DNA from: Thermoplasmata archaeon
Lineage (GTDB): Archaea > Thermoplasmatota > E2 > DHVEG-1 > B18-G2
Direction: 5' to 3'
Length of the DNA: 10,315 nt
NCBI GenBank assembly: GCA_021161685.1
Contig: JAGHAD010000137.1
Location: forward strand, 1 to 10,315
Shown: positions 6,256 to 10,315 of the stretch, piece by piece
Layout: each line of letters opens with the position of its first letter
Position numbering within the stretch: the stretch's first letter is position 1
Position numbers and translations under genes: made by a program
Notes under the pieces: model-generated
The model's database searches: none
Told to the model about the DNA's origin: nothing
Seen by the model: the letters and a program-made list of their open reading frames with translations, nothing else

Positions 6256-7985
6256 AAATAGCTACTTAAGAGGAAATTGACGGCAACAGATGTTATGGCA
6301 ACGATCCATACGAATGGAACAAAGTAAAGAGGAATTATCAGCTTGTGGCTACCTCTTAAGACCTTTATGGTGAGGGAGAGAATGAGAGAATGTATAACAA
6401 GTACAAAGAAAACCATGTTGGAGATACCTGCGAGTGTACTTTGAGGAATCACGCTAACAATTGGACCAATGTTTATGAAACTGATGTTTTCAAATGGATT
6501 GCCAGCTTGTAGCCATATCTCATTCAAGTGCCGTACTATGAGCAGAGAAGTGTATACGCTGAGAGCCATCCCAAAAGTGATTCCAGCAAATAGGGAAGTT
6601 GTAGTTTTTAGGATTGCATGCTTTTTGATCCTCAAATCCCTTATTTTCCTTATGTTCTCCGTTATCATTCTCGCGACGTCCCTTGGATTTGCAGCGGCGT
6701 AGGTGGCTTCTCTAAACATTTCGCTAGCCCTTTGGATGTAATTGCTTCCCGTATCTACACCAAACCATTCCCATGATGCATCATCGTTTATCCTCGTCCT
6801 CAATCTTCTATAGAGAGCCTTGATGTGGGGAGTAAGTATACCATAATCCTTTTCACTAAGATAATGCACAGCCTCGTTTATCTTCCCTCCCCTCATCGTT
6901 GATATTGATCCTAGGGCGGACAAAAAACCCAAAAAGTTCTTTTCCCTCCTGAAGATGTTCTTCTCTTCAACATAGACCTTTATCCCCGGAATAATTAATG
7001 GAGTTAACGCAACTGCAAAGAGCAATTCATTTGGTATATTTTCAAAGCCAAGCCTCAGTTTGTATTTCAAGAGTATGAAAAAAGCCAACAGAATCATAGA
7101 GAGGGCAAAGGTCAACTGGAAAATTTTAGTTAACTTGCTTTCCATCTCTCCTTTTTCTCCAGTCTGCGGCCATATTTCATCGGAAGGCACCATGGATCGA
7201 AGCAAGTAGAGCAGCAGAAGCTCGACCGCTATGAGCAGGAAGGAGGAAAGAGAAACGTAGAGGTTCATATCTGCTAAACCCGTTAGCATCGGCATAACGA
7301 TACCAAATGACATCAGAAAGGTAATTGCGATGAGCAAGCTCACGTATACTTCATTCAGTATAGTTATGTTTTCATTGCTCGACTCATACATGGTTTTATA
7401 TTCCTCTATTACGCCCCCCTGCTCCTGCTCTATAAATTCTCTATGGCTTACACCACTCACTAGGCTTTGAGAAAACCTATCAAGAAAATCCCTCAGCATT
7501 TTGCTTGGTGTCCTTTCAGAAACAAATTTAAATGCCTTTGCCAGCGGTACTTTCCACTGAGTTGAAAGTATGCTCGCCTTCTTGAGTTCTTTACCCAAGC
7601 TACCGTAAACCTTCTTTCCACCAAGTATGTTTATGATTTCCTTCAAAGGTAAATCTGAAATTGCCAGTACCCTTAGGTGGGTAATGAAGAAATGCATCTT
7701 TCCATTTATGTCCATCTCTTTGTTCTTCCAGCTTATGTATGGATACATCACTCCAAGGAAAATTATCAGAAGACCCGCTACCAAGAAAGTCAAGGGATTG
7801 ATGCTAAAGATGCTCGGAAAGAGAAAGCTAACTATCTTCGGGATGAAAATTATCATCAATCCAAGGAAAATCGAGGGAAGAAGTACTCTTTTCAAAAATT
7901 TGCCTTTATCCTCTATGCTTCTATAGGCGATACGCAATTCCTTCAGAAAATCCTTTTCTATCTTTTTCCTCTTCAACATATTCAC
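6252..7985 (-). CDS. flaJ: Archaellum/type IV pilus membrane platform protein (ArlJ/FlaJ, T2SS F family)
   Basis: The 577-aa protein is the polytopic inner-membrane platform on which the ArlI ATPase works. Two membrane segments lie near residues 34-56 and 63-86. A cytoplasmic T2SF domain follows (about 90-205), then four segments (about 208-232, 241-263, 288-306, 320-337). A second cytoplasmic T2SF domain (about 345-455) is rich in basic and acidic residues, and three to four segments lie between about 459 and 575. Two GspF-like domains and this length fit FlaJ/TadC-type archaeal proteins. The start is GTG at 7985, giving a GTGA overlap with the upstream ATPase stop, so the pair is translationally coupled; an ATG six bases later is possible. 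Its TAA overlaps the TAA of the convergent archaellin-like gene. Whether it serves an archaellum or a non-rotating adhesive pilus cannot be settled here. Confidence 0.88.
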   Translation of the reverse strand: MNMLKRKKIEKDFLKELRIAYRSIEDKGKFLKRVLLPSIFLGLMIIFIPKIVSFLFPSIFSINPLTFLVAGLLIIFLGVMYPYISWKNKEMDINGKMHFFITHLRVLAISDLPLKEIINILGGKKVYGSLGKELKKASILSTQWKVPLAKAFKFVSERTPSKMLRDFLDRFSQSLVSGVSHREFIEQEQGGVIEEYKTMYESSNENITILNEVYVSLLIAITFLMSFGIVMPMLTGLADMNLYVSLSSFLLIAVELLLLYLLRSMVPSDEIWPQTGEKGEMESKLTKIFQLTFALSMILLAFFILLKYKLRLGFENIPNELLFAVALTPLIIPGIKVYVEEKNIFRREKNFLGFLSALGSISTMRGGKINEAVHYLSEKDYGILTPHIKALYRRLRTRINDDASWEWFGVDTGSNYIQRASEMFREATYAAANPRDVARMITENIRKIRDLRIKKHAILKTTTSLFAGITFGMALSVYTSLLIVRHLNEIWLQAGNPFENISFINIGPIVSVIPQSTLAGISNMVFFVLVIHSLILSLTIKVLRGSHKLIIPLYFVPFVWIVAITSVAVNFLLSSYF

Positions 7986-9598
7986 CCAACTTCAAACGGC
8001 AGAGCATCTATTCCTTTCCTGTAGAACATCCATATAACGTCTACGACCTCATAGTAATCAAGTATGTTTTCCTCAACCATTTTTTCTAGTACTCTTTTCC
8101 TCAGCTCGTACTCGTTGTAAATCTCTGAGGTATCGCTGTATCCAGCATATTTTGCTATCTTCTCTTCAAGCACAAAGCTGTTCCTGTTTGCAACAAACCT
8201 GTGAACATCCTCTATCGGATCCCACTCGAACGCTCTTCTTGCCATAACTCCATCCGCCTCCCTGTTATAACCTTCGATCTCATCTATCGTAGTGATTCTT
8301 CTCAATTTCTTTCCATTTCTGTCAATTGCAGATTGAATAACGACAAAATCCAGGTTATCCATGAAAGTTTTTGGGACATTGATTGGATCCCCGGTAAATC
8401 TCTGTATAACCTTTGTGACGCTATTTGCATGGAAGGTTGACATGCAAGGATGACCTGTCTGCATCGCCTGAAAAACTATGCTTCCTTCAGCTCCCCTTAT
8501 TTCCCCAGGTATTATGTAATCCGGTCTTGATCTCAAGGCAGCTTTTAAAAGATCGAACAGGTCTACATGACTTTCTTTTGGTCCAGTTGTTTTGGTGAGT
8601 AACCTCTGCCATACCCTATGGGGAACTTTAAGCTCTGGCGTCATTTCCGCAGTATATATTTTTCTATCTGGAGGAATAAAAGGAATAATTGCATTCATGG
8701 TCGTTGTCTTTCCGCATGCGGTTTCTCCACAGATGAAAAAACTTCTTCCATACTGCAAACATATCCATAGATACGCAGCAATACCTGCGCTCATCGTTCC
8801 CCATTTGATGAGCTGGGTTACGCTTATTGGAGTCTCGGTAAATCTCCTGATACTCATGCTAGGACCTTTTATGCTCACCGCCTCGCTATGAATTATGTTG
8901 ACCCTACTTCCATCGGGCAAAATGCCATCTACTATAGGTTGTCCCTCGCTCACTGGTTTCCCTATTTTTTCGCTGAGAGATCTGGAAAAATTCGGACCTT
9001 CCTTCTTATCTATACGGATGTTCGTTTTTATCATTCCGAAGATTTTGTGGAAAAGATGAACATACTCTCCGGTAACGACGTGGATATCTTCTATGTAAGG
9101 ATCTCTCATCAGCGGCTCCAGATAGCCCGCACCAATTAACCTTTTGAAAATCTCATACTCTATTCTCTCTTTCTCTTCTGGAGTAACGTAAACCCTTTCC
9201 TCCTTCTTAAAAAGGCTGAATCCTTTTTTCTTTTTCTTCCCAACAACTGTAATTTCATCCAATAGCTCTTTCAAAACTTCTTTTAGCTCTTCATCCGTAA
9301 CAACGCTCGGCTTTTCCGCGACTCTCTTTAACATTATTTTCAAAATTTTCTCACATTTTTCCTTCTCCTCCTCGCTCAATTTCGGTTCTATCACATGATA
9401 CTCTATTTCATCCATCCCCCTCGTTCTGTATATGTGAACGAAAATAGAGCCCTTTGTTGGATAGAGTATGTTTGGATATGTTTCTCCCATCAGCTCGAAA
9501 GGTGGCTTTTCATAGAAGGTAGGTGTGGGAATTTTTTTCGAGATTTTATTTATATATTCTCTGAGATGTGGATTCTCTTTAAGTAACTTTTCCATCAT
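7982..9598 (-). CDS. flaI: Archaellum assembly/motor ATPase ArlI (FlaI), copy 2
   Basis: The 538-aa secretion-superfamily ATPase should hexamerise on ArlJ and drive filament assembly and, if archaellar, rotation. An N-terminal domain has the FlaI-like YPNILYP...IFVHI segment (41-55) and a lysine-rich linker (118-133). Then come DPYIEDI (166-172), LPDGSRVNI (227-235) and the Walker A motif GETACGKTT (291-299). The Walker B region is RPDYIIPGEIRG with E366, and the His box is TGHPCMSTFH (381-390). The C-terminal half (GYNRE, LEEKIA, EIYNE, LPF) matches FlaI more closely than GspE or PilT. The usual EDTPE-like Asp box reads AEMTPE, with M319 in place of Asp. The ATG at 9598 lies four bases after the stop of an upstream paralogue, and the gene overlaps flaJ by GTGA, so all three look co-transcribed. 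About three-quarters identical to the upstream copy. Confidence 0.9.
   Translation of the reverse strand: MMEKLLKENPHLREYINKISKKIPTPTFYEKPPFELMGETYPNILYPTKGSIFVHIYRTRGMDEIEYHVIEPKLSEEEKEKCEKILKIMLKRVAEKPSVVTDEELKEVLKELLDEITVVGKKKKKGFSLFKKEERVYVTPEEKERIEYEIFKRLIGAGYLEPLMRDPYIEDIHVVTGEYVHLFHKIFGMIKTNIRIDKKEGPNFSRSLSEKIGKPVSEGQPIVDGILPDGSRVNIIHSEAVSIKGPSMSIRRFTETPISVTQLIKWGTMSAGIAAYLWICLQYGRSFFICGETACGKTTTMNAIIPFIPPDRKIYTAEMTPELKVPHRVWQRLLTKTTGPKESHVDLFDLLKAALRSRPDYIIPGEIRGAEGSIVFQAMQTGHPCMSTFHANSVTKVIQRFTGDPINVPKTFMDNLDFVVIQSAIDRNGKKLRRITTIDEIEGYNREADGVMARRAFEWDPIEDVHRFVANRNSFVLEEKIAKYAGYSDTSEIYNEYELRKRVLEKMVEENILDYYEVVDVIWMFYRKGIDALPFEVG
8394..8423. repeat. 30-base perfect direct repeat, copy in flaI copy 2
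   Basis: These 30 bases are identical to 10012-10041. They encode the SVTKVIQRFTG region in both ATPases. This is the longest exact match I noticed between the two genes. It is probably a remnant of tandem duplication or gene conversion and not a separate element. Confidence 0.8.
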
Positions 9599-9602
9599 GG
9601 TA

Positions 9603-10315
9603 TCACAGCGTAAAGGGCAATCCTTTTTCGCCTTCCCTATAGTACGTCCATATACACTTCACCACCTCATAGTAATCCAAAATATTTTCCTCCACCATCT
9701 TCTCCAGTATCCTCTGTCTTTTATCAAATTCATTGTATATTTCCATTCTATCCGAATAGCCGGCCATTCTTGCTATTTTTTCTTCTAAGATATAGCTATT
9801 CCTGTTGGCTCTAAAGATATGGGTATCATCTGCTGGATTCCATTCGAAAGCTCTCCTTGTCATGATTCCATCGACTTCCCTGTTGTACCCTTCTATTTCA
9901 TCAATGCATATGACCCTCCTAACTTTTTTACCTCTCCACTCCACAGCCATTTGTATTAGAACCACATCCAAATTATCCATGAAAGTCTTTGGAACGTTTA
10001 TAGGATGACCAGTAAATCTCTGTATAACCTTTGTGACGCTACCAGCATGAAATGTAGTTATAACCGGATGCCCAGTCTGCATGGCTTGAAAGACCACTCT
10101 ACCCTCTATCCCTCTTGTTTCACCTGGAATGATGTAATCTGGTCTGGATCTTAAAGCCGCAAGCAATAAATCTTCCAACTCAACATGTCCTTCTTTCGGT
10201 CCCGTTGTTTTTGTCAAAAGTTGCTGCCAAACTGGATGTGGAACCACTATTTCTGGAGTGTTTTCTGCGGTGAAGATTTTCTTGTCTGGAGGTATAAAAG
10301 GTATAATAGCATTCG
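9603..10315 (-). CDS. Archaellum-type ATPase ArlI (FlaI), copy 1, N-terminal part outside window
   Basis: Only the C-terminal 236 residues are visible, beginning at NAIIPFIPPD just after where Walker A should be. The Walker A motif and N-terminal domain therefore lie beyond the edge, and the ATG inside the frame at 10247 is not the start. Present are RPDYIIPGETRG (Walker B region), TGHPVITTFH (His box) and the FlaI-type C-terminus (GYNRE, LEEKIA, EIYNE, LPF). It aligns without gaps to the downstream copy, with roughly 61 differences by eye over about 236 residues, concentrated outside the catalytic motifs. The Asp-box position reads AENTPE, with Asn where Asp is usual. Its TGA (9603-9605) is four bases from the next ATG, and GTGAT there may serve as a weak ribosome site. 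Tandem ATPases upstream of one flaJ are unusual; this copy could serve a second filament or regulate the first. Confidence 0.88.
   Translation of the reverse strand, partial: NAIIPFIPPDKKIFTAENTPEIVVPHPVWQQLLTKTTGPKEGHVELEDLLLAALRSRPDYIIPGETRGIEGRVVFQAMQTGHPVITTFHAGSVTKVIQRFTGHPINVPKTFMDNLDVVLIQMAVEWRGKKVRRVICIDEIEGYNREVDGIMTRRAFEWNPADDTHIFRANRNSYILEEKIARMAGYSDRMEIYNEFDKRQRILEKMVEENILDYYEVVKCIWTYYREGEKGLPFTL
10012..10041. repeat. 30-base perfect direct repeat, copy in flaI copy 1
   Basis: Identical to 8394-8423 and in the same orientation and codon phase. The two copies are 1618 bases apart, close to one gene length, so recombination between them could delete or fuse the ATPase genes. Confidence 0.8.

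Noticed and set aside
7627..9139. Plus-strand open frames opposite flaJ and flaI (for example 7627-7926, 8592-8891, 8888-9139)
   Set aside because: They are shadows of well-supported minus-strand genes and lack ribosome sites or motifs.
1..10315. CRISPR array, insertion sequence or inverted-repeat-bounded transposon
   Set aside because: No regularly spaced short repeats, transposase motifs or paired terminal inverted repeats were visible on either strand.

Overview
The window is archaeal. The evidence is archaellum (FlaI/FlaJ-type) motor genes, an archaellin-like prepilin, an archaeal-type phosphoglucosamine mutase, TATA-like box A elements and GGAGG/GGTGA ribosome sites upstream of genes, ATGA/GTGA start-stop overlaps, and a tRNA gene with no encoded CCA. 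The proteins look euryarchaeal. An Archaeoglobi- or Thermococci-like host is possible, but I cannot name the organism from the sequence alone.

Left part (1-2639): two minus-strand genes. Upstream is glmM, which makes glucosamine-1-phosphate for UDP-GlcNAc. Downstream of it is an MgtE/SLC41-like divalent-cation transporter that runs off the left edge. A short AT-rich interval (2587-2639) separates glmM from a plus-strand tRNA-Arg(CCG) gene and probably holds promoters for both.

Middle part (2640-4240): behind the tRNA lies an AT-rich stretch with its own strong box A. It carries a two-gene, translationally coupled unit: a 72-aa zinc-ribbon protein and a 263-aa protein with an N-terminal winged-helix-like region and a C-terminal region resembling a PD-(D/E)xK nuclease. 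This is the best candidate in the window for an undescribed accessory (defence or mobile-element) system. A separate 43-aa zinc-ribbon microprotein follows, with a near-ideal ribosome site. A secreted calcineurin-like metallophosphoesterase converges on it from the minus strand.

Right part (5526-10315): an archaellum-type module. An archaellin-like prepilin on the plus strand converges tail to tail with a minus-strand operon of two tandem ArlI/FlaI-type ATPases (the upstream one cut by the window edge) and ArlJ/FlaJ, the membrane platform. The ATPases would power assembly or rotation on the ArlJ platform, and the prepilin would be the filament subunit. Three oddities stand out: the two ATPases are about three-quarters identical over the shared part; both lack the Asp of the usual EDTPE-like box; and the prepilin's signal peptide is in an open frame that contains no ATG, GTG or TTG start.
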